Of a stretch of DNA of 6,347 bases, positions 1-5,308 are shown in pieces. The stretch comes from an uncultured Actinomycetes bacterium (GTDB taxonomy: Bacteria; Actinomycetota; Thermoleophilia; Solirubrobacterales; 70-9), in NCBI GenBank assembly GCA_937907435.1, contig CALCIA010000338.1:1-6347 (forward strand). The letters are read 5' to 3'. The notes beneath the pieces are model-generated. The model was given only the letters and a program-made list of their open reading frames with translations, searched no databases and was not told the DNA's origin. The position numbers and the translations under genes are program-made. Numbering within the stretch: the stretch's first letter is position 1; each line of letters begins with the position of its first letter.

Positions 1-36
1 GCCTGCCAGGACCCCCATGAGGAGCCCAGGACACCC
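1..36 (+). repeat. Left copy of a 36-bp inverted repeat at the window edges
   Basis: These 36 bases are the exact reverse complement of 6298-6333, near the other end of the window. The match stops at base 37. The repeat begins gcctgccagg and ends ggacaccc. Bases 10-20 (gacccccatga) also recur in direct orientation at 6337-6347. No transposase lies between the copies, so this is more likely an intergenic palindromic repeat or terminator family than the ends of a transposon. Its inner part resembles one arm of the hairpin seen at the right edge; if so, the partner arm lies to the left of the window. Confidence 0.85.
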
Positions 37-88
37 CGCGCCATCTCGGACGGCCCCCGGCCTCCGTACCCCCGCCCGAGGCGACAGC

Positions 89-134
89 TTTCCCGCGATT
101 TCCCCGGTCGTCGCGACTTTCCCGCTTTTTCCGC
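89..134 (+). promoter_or_regulatory. Helically phased TTTCCCSG direct repeats upstream of the response regulator
   Basis: Four related T-then-C tracts occur at 89-96 (tttcccgc), 99-106 (tttccccg), 118-125 (tttcccgc) and 128-134 (tttccgc). Start-to-start offsets are 10, 19 and 10 bases, so they form two pairs with about one helical turn inside each pair. OmpR/PhoB-family regulators typically bind tandem direct repeats spaced 10-11 bp, and the gene just downstream is such a regulator, so an autoregulatory operator is a reasonable inference. I could not identify convincing -35/-10 boxes. In GC-rich DNA, pyrimidine tracts could also arise by chance. Confidence 0.35.
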
Positions 135-141
135 GCTCGGC

Positions 142-150
142 AGGGGGGAG
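142..150 (+). promoter_or_regulatory. Ribosome binding site deciding the response regulator start
   Basis: The purine run aggggggag ends four bases before the ATG at 155. It is far stronger than anything in front of the in-frame ATGs at 17 or 182, and it fixes 155 as the preferred start. Confidence 0.7.
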
Positions 151-154
151 AGAA

Positions 155-898
155 ATGGGTTCTCGGGACCTTGGGTCGGGCATGTTGCCTGAACGAGAAG
201 AGATCGCCACGATCGTCGTCTGCGAGGACGACGATGCCACCCTCGACCTGCTTTGTGACCACCTGACGGCGGACCGCTTCGAGGTCCTCCCGGCACCGAC
301 CGCGACCGACGCGCTGCGGCTATGTCGCTACAACCATCCGGATTTGTTGCTGCTCGACCTGGCGCTGCCGGACGCCTCCGGCCTCGACGTCCTGCGGGAG
401 ATCCGCGAGGCCGACGGGGTCGATTCGCGCTTCAACCCGCAGCTGCCGATCATCGTCCTCACCGGGCGGGGCGGCACCACCGACCGCGTCCGCGGCCTCG
501 ACCTCGGCGCCGACGACTATGTCCAGAAGCCGTTCTCCTACGAGGAGCTGCGCGCCCGCATCCAGGCGGTCCTACGCCGCCGCCACAGCCGTCGCGACGG
601 CCCGGTCCGGGTCGGCGAGATCCTGGTCGACCCGTCGCGCCGCAAGGTCATGGTGGGCGAGCGCGAGGTCCACCTGTCGAAGAAAGAGTTCACGCTCCTG
701 CGCGTGCTCGCGACCGATCCGACGCGGGTGTTCAGCAAGGACGAACTCCTGCGCGACGTCTGGGGCTTCAAGGCCCCCGCCGGCCGTACCCGGACCCTCG
801 ACAGCCACGCCAGCCGCCTGCGGCGCAAACTCGACCCCGAGGATCACAAGTACGTGATCAACTGCTGGGGGATCGGCTATCGCCTGGTCGACGGCTGA
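155..898 (+). CDS. OmpR/PhoB-family response regulator transcription factor
   Basis: A 247-aa two-component response regulator: a cognate histidine kinase phosphorylates the receiver domain and the C-terminal winged helix then controls transcription. The receiver spans about residues 18-142, with acidic cluster E24-D25-D26, predicted phosphoacceptor D68 in LLLLDLALPD, switch T103 in VLTG, and K125 in the QKPF motif. The winged-helix effector (Trans_Reg_C type) covers about 150-247, with SKKEFTLLRVL, the SHASRLRRKL recognition region and the terminal GIGYRLV wing. Total length is typical for the family. The ATG at 155 was chosen for its strong ribosome binding site; an upstream in-frame ATG at 17 lies inside the edge repeat and would add low-complexity sequence. 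The gene stands alone, convergent with the ArsR-like gene. Its partner kinase is not certain; the kinase at 1779 is the only candidate in view. Family assignment is firm, target genes unknown. Confidence 0.95.
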   Translation: MGSRDLGSGMLPEREEIATIVVCEDDDATLDLLCDHLTADRFEVLPAPTATDALRLCRYNHPDLLLLDLALPDASGLDVLREIREADGVDSRFNPQLPIIVLTGRGGTTDRVRGLDLGADDYVQKPFSYEELRARIQAVLRRRHSRRDGPVRVGEILVDPSRRKVMVGEREVHLSKKEFTLLRVLATDPTRVFSKDELLRDVWGFKAPAGRTRTLDSHASRLRRKLDPEDHKYVINCWGIGYRLVDG

Positions 899-920
899 GG
901 CGGCCGACGCGCGGGGATCA

Positions 921-954
921 GGTGGCCGGCGCCCACCACTCGTCGCCGGCCACC
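921..954. terminator. Hairpin between convergent genes, likely bidirectional terminator
   Basis: A perfect 11-bp stem, ggtggccggcg (921-931) with cgccggccacc (944-954), encloses a 12-nt loop. It sits in the 62-bp gap between the stop codons of the response regulator (898) and the ArsR-like gene (961). It has no T-tract on either side, which is common for terminators in GC-rich actinobacteria. The position between convergent genes supports termination in both directions; termination itself is inferred. Confidence 0.65.
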
Positions 955-960
955 CCCCGA

Positions 961-1551
961 TTACTTGGCTTCTTTGGCCGGGACCTCGAAGTGGAGGAGC
1001 GAGAGGCTGGTGGAGATGCCCTCGCCGCCGTCGTCGGCGAGCCGGCTCGCCGCCTCCTCGCCGATCTTCATCGCCGACTCGAGCGTCTCGGCGAGCAGCT
1101 TGCTGAGCTTCTGCCAGCCCTCCTCGTCGAGGTTCAGCGGCGTGCGCGAGATGTGCGTGTCGGTGCGCGAGTCGATCGTGCCCTCGATCATCGCCGCGGT
1201 GGCGTCCTGGCCGATCGCCTCGAGGACCACGCCGTCGATGCCCTTGCGCGCCGAGGCCGGGATCTTGGCCCAGTCGGCGTCGCTGAAGAAGGCGCGCTCG
1301 GTGGCCCGGTAGAAGTGCTCGACGGCGCCGCGCCGCGGCTCCGTTTTGACCAGTTCGACGCAGTCGTATTCGAGCAGCGTTTTGACGTGGTAGCTGACGT
1401 TGCCAAGCGGCTCGTCAAGCTCCTGGGCGAGCTGGTTGGGGCTGGAGATCCCCCGGTTCAGCGAGGTCAGGATGCGCACGCGGAGCGGATGCGCGAGCGC
1501 CTTTGCCAGCTGCTGGGTGATTCCCTCTGGGGTCGTACGAGTCTGCGCCAA
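961..1551 (-). CDS. ArsR-like winged helix-turn-helix transcriptional regulator
   Basis: A 196-aa DNA-binding regulator. Residues 10-85 form an ArsR-type winged helix: ITQQLAKALAHPLRVRIL is the usual first helix region, SSPNQLAQELDEPLGNVSYHVKTL is the helix-turn-helix with LGNVSYHVKTL as recognition helix, and KTEPRRGAVEHFYRAT forms the wing. The remaining roughly 110 residues are a helical C-terminal region (ending LHFEVPAKEAK) that I do not recognise as a named domain. Canonical metal-binding cysteine motifs of ArsR/SmtB sensors are absent (single Cys64), so it is unlikely to sense metals. The start is TTG, chosen because aaaggaga lies seven bases upstream on the minus strand and no in-frame ATG is better placed. 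It diverges from the tad operon across a 227-bp gap, so it could regulate that operon or itself. Ligand and targets are unknown. Confidence 0.92.
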   Translation of the reverse strand: MAQTRTTPEGITQQLAKALAHPLRVRILTSLNRGISSPNQLAQELDEPLGNVSYHVKTLLEYDCVELVKTEPRRGAVEHFYRATERAFFSDADWAKIPASARKGIDGVVLEAIGQDATAAMIEGTIDSRTDTHISRTPLNLDEEGWQKLSKLLAETLESAMKIGEEAASRLADDGGEGISTSLSLLHFEVPAKEAK

Positions 1552-1558
1552 CGGATGG

Positions 1559-1566
1559 TCTCCTTT
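1559..1566 (-). promoter_or_regulatory. Ribosome binding site supporting the TTG start of the ArsR-like gene
   Basis: Read on the minus strand, aaaggaga is followed by a 7-nt spacer and then TTG at 1551. This near-consensus Shine-Dalgarno sequence decides in favour of the non-ATG start. Confidence 0.75.
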
Positions 1567-1632
1567 CGGGTGGGCGGAGGTGAAGCTGAGCTCGGACGTC
1601 GCCAGGTGGCAGGGGGAGCGACGGCCAGCCCG

Positions 1633-1735
1633 TTAAGTATTTCAAAACGATCTGCGGATTCTCTAAACGGGGGAAATGAATCCATCACACGGAAAGCGGA
1701 CCTGATTTTGTCGCGCTGAGCGGACTGGACGTTTT
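1633..1735. promoter_or_regulatory. AT-richer divergent promoter region between the ArsR-like gene and the tad operon
   Basis: This part of the 1552-1778 gap is clearly richer in A/T than the surrounding DNA (for example ttaagtatttcaaaacga at 1633-1650 and ctctaaac at 1661-1668). Both neighbouring genes start outwards from it, so it should carry promoters for each strand. On the plus strand ttcaaa (1641-1646) and tctaaa (1662-1667) resemble -35/-10 boxes, but the 15-bp spacer is short. The heptamer AGCGGAC occurs twice, at 1695-1701 and 1719-1725, and may be part of an operator. Exact promoters cannot be fixed by eye. Confidence 0.4.
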
Positions 1736-1751
1736 GCGGTGGGGGGAGAGT

Positions 1752-1772
1752 TTGCCGCCGCCGCGCCCTTGA
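1752..1772 (+). other. Possible six-codon proline-rich leader ORF before the kinase
   Basis: The only clear Shine-Dalgarno-like sequence upstream of the kinase is the G-rich run at 1738-1748. It is followed by TTG at 1752, which opens a six-codon frame (Met-Pro-Pro-Pro-Arg-Pro) closed by TGA at 1770. The kinase ATG at 1779 is in the same frame, six bases after that stop, and has no ribosome binding site of its own. Reinitiation or a stall-sensitive leader is possible. The spacing to TTG is tight, and CCG repeats are common in such DNA, so this may be chance. Confidence 0.2.
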
Positions 1773-1778
1773 CGCGGC

Positions 1779-2639
1779 ATGTGGATCGACGACGTCACCG
1801 CTTACATCGTCGCCTTGGCCCCGGCGCGGCTGGCGCTCTGGCCCGCGCTCGGCGGGGCGGGCGTGACCGTTGCCGCGGCCGTCCGCGACGGTCGCCGGCG
1901 CACCGTCCTGAACGAGCGGCTCCACGAGCTTCGCCGCCCGCTGCAGGCGCTGGCGCTGATGGCGCCACGAGGGGCCGCGCCGGGCGCCGGCGACGGGCCG
2001 GTGGAGATGGCGGCGGCGGCGCTGGCCGCGCTCGAGCGGGAGATCAACGGCGAGCGCGGGGCGGGCGCGACCGCGGTCGTCGCCCTGCGGCCGCTGCTCG
2101 AAGCGGCGCGGCGGCGCTGGCGCGCCCAGGCGGCGATGTTCGGCGCGACCCTGGCGCTGCGCTGGGACGCCGACGAGGCGGCGGTCGAGGGCGACCGGCT
2201 GGAGTTGGCCGCGGCCATCGACAACCTGATCGCGAATGCCCTCGAGCACGGCGGCGAGCGGATCGAGCTGGCCGCCGACCTGGCCGGTGACCGGATCTGC
2301 CTCGCCGTGGTCGACTCCGGGAACGGCGCGGGCCGACGGGCGCGGGAGCGGGACGCGGTGCTGAAGGGACGCGACGCGCGGCGTCGTCGCGACGCCCGCG
2401 GCCCGTTCGGCCGCCTGACCGGCCGCGCCCGCCACGGCCACGGCCTGCGCCTGGTCCGCCGCACGGCGACCCGCCACGGCGGCGCCTTCGCACTACATAA
2501 GGGAGAGCGTGGGACGAGCGCGGTGCTGGAGCTGCCGCTGGCGCCGCGCACCGGGAGATGGCGCATCGACGGCGGCCGCGGGTCGGCGCTCACGGCGCGG
2601 CTGGACGACCGTGAACGGCCGCGCGGGGGCGCGCGATGA
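1779..2639 (+). CDS. Histidine kinase without a sensor domain, first gene of the tad operon
   Basis: A 286-aa protein with the core of a two-component sensor kinase. The N-terminus (about residues 6-35) is hydrophobic and could form one or two membrane segments, but there is no extracellular or PAS/GAF sensor domain. The dimerisation/phosphoacceptor helix carries HELRRPL with predicted phosphoacceptor H49, a variant of the usual HELRTPL. The ATP-binding domain (about 103-256) has an N box (DNLIANALEH, N149 and N153), a G1 box (DSGNG, 179-183) and a G2 box (GHGLRLV, 220-226). The stretch between G1 and G2, where an F box is expected, is Arg-rich and degenerate. Its last four bases overlap the cpaB start (ATGA), so it is translationally coupled to the pilus genes. 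The start is weakly supported because no ribosome binding site directly precedes it. Role in pilus control and pairing with the nearby response regulator are inferences. Confidence 0.8.
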   Translation: MWIDDVTAYIVALAPARLALWPALGGAGVTVAAAVRDGRRRTVLNERLHELRRPLQALALMAPRGAAPGAGDGPVEMAAAALAALEREINGERGAGATAVVALRPLLEAARRRWRAQAAMFGATLALRWDADEAAVEGDRLELAAAIDNLIANALEHGGERIELAADLAGDRICLAVVDSGNGAGRRARERDAVLKGRDARRRRDARGPFGRLTGRARHGHGLRLVRRTATRHGGAFALHKGERGTSAVLELPLAPRTGRWRIDGGRGSALTARLDDRERPRGGAR

Positions 2640-3292
2640 GCCGGCGCGCGCGGGCGATCGCGTTCGGCGTCGGCGCCCTGCTTGCGGCGATCGCGGCGGG
2701 GGCGATCGCGGACGGCTACGGCGACAGCGTCGCCCGCGGCTACGGGGCGCTGCGGCCGGTCGTCGTCGCGGCGGCGCAGCTGCCGGCGGGCAAGGCGCTG
2801 GTGCCGAGCGTCGCCGAAGCGGACCTCGAGGTGCGCCAGGTGCCGGCCCGCTTCGTCCCCGCCGGGGCCCTGCGCGATCCGGCCGAAGCGCTCGGGCTGG
2901 AGCCCGCCGCGGCGATCCCGAGCGGCGCCTACCTGCTCGCCGCCCAGCTTCGCCCGCCGCGCTCGGACGCGCCGGGACCGCGGCTCGGCGCCGGGCGGCG
3001 GCCGGTCCAGATCGCGGTCAGCGGCGCCGAAGCGCTGGTCGTCGGGGGCGGATCGCCGGTCGGCTCGCGTGTGGACGTCGTCGTCACCACCGAACCGCGT
3101 GACGGCGGCGCCGGGAACACCTACGTGGCGGCCGCCGGGGTGCCGCTGCTCGGGCTGGGGGCCTCGCCCGAAGGAGACGCGACCGGAACTGCCGAGGCGA
3201 CCCTCGGCCTCACCCGTCTCCAGGCGCTGCGCCTGATCGCCGCCGAGAGCTACGCCCGCCAGGTCACCGTCATGCCGTGGGGTGGACGATGA
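2636..3292 (+). CDS. cpaB: Flp/Tad pilus assembly protein CpaB (RcpC), SAF domain
   Basis: A 218-aa accessory protein of Tad/Flp pilus assembly. It begins with a short basic stretch and one membrane segment (about residues 7-26), so most of the protein should lie outside the cytoplasmic membrane. A SAF domain follows at about 39-104, with RPVVVAAAQLPAGKALV and VPARFVPAGALRDPAEALG. The RcpC/CpaB-type C-terminal part starts near 122 (RPVQIAVSGAEALVV) and includes PVGSRVDVVVTT and GVPLLGLG. In Gram-negatives CpaB acts near the outer-membrane secretin; this cluster has no secretin gene in view, so the partner here is unclear. Its start overlaps the kinase stop by four bases, and its stop overlaps an ATG at 3289. 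The final residues read into a short gap before cpaF that holds a palindrome. Confidence 0.87.
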   Translation: MSRRARAIAFGVGALLAAIAAGAIADGYGDSVARGYGALRPVVVAAAQLPAGKALVPSVAEADLEVRQVPARFVPAGALRDPAEALGLEPAAAIPSGAYLLAAQLRPPRSDAPGPRLGAGRRPVQIAVSGAEALVVGGGSPVGSRVDVVVTTEPRDGGAGNTYVAAAGVPLLGLGASPEGDATGTAEATLGLTRLQALRLIAAESYARQVTVMPWGGR

Positions 3293-3372
3293 CCAGGGAG
3301 CGGCCACCGCGCAGCTGTTCCTTTCGCCGGACTGCCCGGCAAAAGGAACGGCTGGAGAGGGGTGTGGGGTGA
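3289..3372 (+). CDS. Possible 27-aa basic small ORF bridging cpaB and cpaF
   Basis: This frame starts with ATG overlapping the cpaB stop (ATGA, 3289-3292) and ends with TGA overlapping the likely cpaF start (GTGA, 3369-3372). It thus extends the 4-nt overlap chain used by every other junction in the operon. The predicted 27-residue peptide is strongly basic (eight Arg, one Lys, three Glu) with no recognisable domain; it runs through the palindrome at 3312-3354. It may be translated mainly to carry ribosomes from cpaB to cpaF. It may instead be a by-product of a palindrome inserted at a formerly overlapping junction, or cpaF may start further upstream. No homology evidence is available. Confidence 0.3.
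   Translation: MTRERPPRSCSFRRTARQKERLERGVG
3312..3354. repeat. Long near-perfect palindrome at the cpaB-cpaF junction (element 1)
   Basis: Left arm CAGCTGTTCCTTTCGCCGG (3312-3330) pairs with right arm CCGGCAAAAGGAACGGCTG (3336-3354) around a 5-nt loop (ACTGC). Of 19 positions, 17 are Watson-Crick pairs, one is a G-U pair in RNA and one is a C-A mismatch. The core from GCTGTTC to GAACGGC (3314-3352) is 39 nt, the same length and layout as the palindrome in tadC at 5395-5433. It is followed by GAGAGGGG rather than a T-tract, so it is not a standard terminator. It abuts the cpaF ribosome binding site and could affect mRNA stability or cpaF translation. Confidence 0.85.
3354..3362 (+). promoter_or_regulatory. 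Ribosome binding site supporting the GTG start of cpaF at 3369
   Basis: The purine run ggagagggg sits six bases before GTG 3369. The alternative GTG at 3282 lacks a comparable site. The run begins at the last base of the palindrome's right arm, so folding of that hairpin could influence access to it. Confidence 0.55.
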
Positions 3373-4463
3373 GCGCGCGGGAGCGGCACGTCGCCGAATT
3401 CGCCACGACGCTGCGCGGTCGGCTGGTCGAGCGCCGCCGCGCCGAGGCGGCCGCCGGGCAGCGCCGGGCGCCGGACCTCGAGCGGACCGTCCGCGCGCTG
3501 GTCGACGAGGAGGCCGCGATCCTGGCGCCCGCCGACCGGGCCGAGATCGCCGCCCGCGTGGTCCGCGACAGCGTCGGCCTCGGGCCGCTCGAGATCCTGC
3601 TCGCCGACCCGCGGGTCGAGGAAGTGATGGTCAACGGGCCCGGCAGCGTCTTCGTCGAGCGCGGCGGGCGGATCGAGCCGACGCCGATCGGCTTCGCCGA
3701 CGAAGAGGAGCTGCGCAACGCGATCGAGCGGATCCTGGCGCCGCTCGGCCGCCGCGTCGACGAGCTCAGCCCGATGGTCGACGCGCGCCTCGCCGACGGC
3801 TCGCGCGTCAACGTGGTGATCCCGCCGCTGGCGATCGACGGGCCGGCGGTCTCGATCCGCCGCTTCGGCGCCGAGCGGCCGGGGCCCGACCGGCTGGTCG
3901 AGCTGGGCACCCTCGACCTCGAGCAGCGCGAGCGCCTCGAGGCGGCGGTGCGGGAGCGGCGGAGCGTCCTGGTCAGCGGCGGTACCGGCTCCGGCAAGAC
4001 GACGCTGCTGAACGCCCTCTCCAGCTTCCTCGCGCCGGAGGAGCGGGTGGTGACGATCGAGGACGCCGCCGAGCTCCGCCTCCAGCAGCCCCACGTGGTG
4101 CGGCTGGAGAGCCGCCCGGCCGGGGTCGAGGGTCGCGGCGAGGTGACGATCCGCGATCTGCTGCGCAACGCCCTGCGGATGCGGCCCGACCGGATCGTGA
4201 TCGGCGAGGTCAGGGGCGCCGAGGCCCTCGATCTCCTGACCGCGCTGAACACCGGCCACGACGGCGCGCTCTCGACCGTCCACGCCAACTCGCCGCGCGA
4301 CGCGATCGCCAGGTTGGAGACGCTTGCCCTGATGGCGGGGGTGGGGCTGCCGCACGAGGCGATCGCCGAGCAGGTGCGCCGCGGCATCGACCTGGTGGTC
4401 CACCTGCGCCGGATGCCCGACGGCTCCCGCCGGGTGACCGAGATCGCGGAGGTGGAGAAGTGA
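3369..4463 (+). CDS. cpaF: Tad/Flp pilus secretion ATPase CpaF (TadA)
   Basis: A 364-aa hexameric type II/IV secretion ATPase that powers pilus assembly at the cytoplasmic face of the membrane. The N-terminal domain contains PLEILLADPRVEEVMVNGP and the conserved PMVDARLADGSRVNVVIPP stretch (from about residue 135). The motor domain has Walker A GGTGSGKTT (204-212, K210), an aspartate-box region TIEDAAEL (from 229), Walker B region RIVIGEVRG with E280, and the histidine box GALSTVHANSPRDA with H305. All catalytic motifs look intact. GTG 3369 was chosen because of its ribosome binding site; an in-frame GTG at 3282 would overlap cpaB by 11 bases and add 29 residues encoded partly by the palindrome. 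The stop overlaps tadB (GTGA). In many tad loci a TadZ/CpaE gene lies between cpaB and cpaF; none is here. Confidence 0.95.
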   Translation: MSARERHVAEFATTLRGRLVERRRAEAAAGQRRAPDLERTVRALVDEEAAILAPADRAEIAARVVRDSVGLGPLEILLADPRVEEVMVNGPGSVFVERGGRIEPTPIGFADEEELRNAIERILAPLGRRVDELSPMVDARLADGSRVNVVIPPLAIDGPAVSIRRFGAERPGPDRLVELGTLDLEQRERLEAAVRERRSVLVSGGTGSGKTTLLNALSSFLAPEERVVTIEDAAELRLQQPHVVRLESRPAGVEGRGEVTIRDLLRNALRMRPDRIVIGEVRGAEALDLLTALNTGHDGALSTVHANSPRDAIARLETLALMAGVGLPHEAIAEQVRRGIDLVVHLRRMPDGSRRVTEIAEVEK

Positions 4464-5308
4464 GCGGGGCGCCGGTGGCGCTGATCGGGGCGTTGGCCGG
4501 CGGCCTGCTCGCGCTGGCCCTGCGTGAGGCCGTGCTCGCCAGTCCGGCCGCCGCAGCCTGGCTGCGGCTGGCCCTGGAGCCGCTGCGCCGCGCCGGGCGC
4601 GAGGGCTACGCGCCGTCGACCCGCGAGCGGCGTCGCCTCGCGGCGCTCGGCGCGTTGGCGGCGATCGTCGCGGGCTGGCTGCTCGGCGGCCTCGAGGTCG
4701 CACTGCCGCTCTCGGTCGCCGGACCCGCCCTCGCCGCCTGGGCGATCTCCAGCCGACGGCGCCGCTACCGCGCCGCGGTCGAGCGCTCGCTGCCAGAAGT
4801 GGCGACCGCGGTCGCCGACTCGCTTGCCGCCGGGCGCTCGCTGCGCGCCTCGCTGCCCGCGGCCGCCGCCTACCTCGACGGGCCGCCCGCGGCGGAGCTG
4901 GCGCGGCTCGGCGCCGAGCTCGACCTCGGCGCCGGCACCGCCGAGGCGGTCGCCGCCTGGCGGGCGCGGATGCGCTCCGAGCGGGTCGACGCCTTCGCCG
5001 CCGCCCTCCTCAGCCAACGGCTGGCGGGCGGGGACCTGGCGGGCCTCCTGCGCCGCTTCGCCGCCGGGGCGGCAGAGCGCGACCGAGTGGCCGAAGACGC
5101 CAAGTCGGCGACCGCGCAGGCGCGCTTCACCGGCCTCCTGGTCGTCGCGATGCCGACCGGCGGCGCGCTCTTCGCCGAGCTCGTCCAGCCCGGCTTTCTC
5201 GCCAAGCTGCTGGCGTCGCCCGCGTCCGCGGTCCTGCTCGCCATGGCCGCCGGCTTGCAGGTGATCGGCTTCGTCGCGATCCGCCGCCTCTCGCGGGTGG
5301 TCGAGTGA
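4460..5308 (+). CDS. tadB: Tad pilus inner-membrane platform protein TadB (T2SSF domain)
   Basis: A 282-aa integral membrane protein that, with TadC, forms the platform acted on by CpaF. Membrane segments are seen at about residues 4-23 and 60-97 (long enough for two passes), and at the C-terminus at about 223-242 and 255-274. Between them lies the cytoplasmic T2SSF/GspF-type domain (about 105-220), starting RSLPEVATAVADSLAAGRSLRASLPAAA and containing LLSQRLAGGDLAGLLRRFA. The order and length fit the TadB family. Start GTG at 4460 overlaps the cpaF stop by four bases and is preceded by ggagg (4448-4452). It overlaps tadC by four bases at its end. TadB and TadC are paralogous; the assignment as TadB rests on its position directly after cpaF. 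Confidence 0.9.
   Translation: MSGAPVALIGALAGGLLALALREAVLASPAAAAWLRLALEPLRRAGREGYAPSTRERRRLAALGALAAIVAGWLLGGLEVALPLSVAGPALAAWAISSRRRRYRAAVERSLPEVATAVADSLAAGRSLRASLPAAAAYLDGPPAAELARLGAELDLGAGTAEAVAAWRARMRSERVDAFAAALLSQRLAGGDLAGLLRRFAAGAAERDRVAEDAKSATAQARFTGLLVVAMPTGGALFAELVQPGFLAKLLASPASAVLLAMAAGLQVIGFVAIRRLSRVVE

Noticed and set aside
17..154. N-terminal extension of the response regulator from ATG 17
   Set aside because: It would start inside the edge repeat, has no ribosome binding site, and adds low-complexity residues before a complete receiver domain.
1739..2290. GTG-started open frame overlapping the first part of the kinase gene
   Set aside because: Its product is Arg/Ala/Gly-rich with no motif, whereas the kinase frame carries H, N and G boxes.
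3312..3354. Rho-independent terminator within the operon
   Set aside because: The stem is followed by GAGAGGGG and the cpaF start rather than a T-tract, and the same operon continues without another promoter that I can see.
3282..3368. N-terminal extension of CpaF from GTG 3282
   Set aside because: The start has no good ribosome binding site and the extra 29 residues are largely encoded by the palindrome. GTG 3369 has a strong site and a GTGA overlap, although the longer form cannot be excluded.
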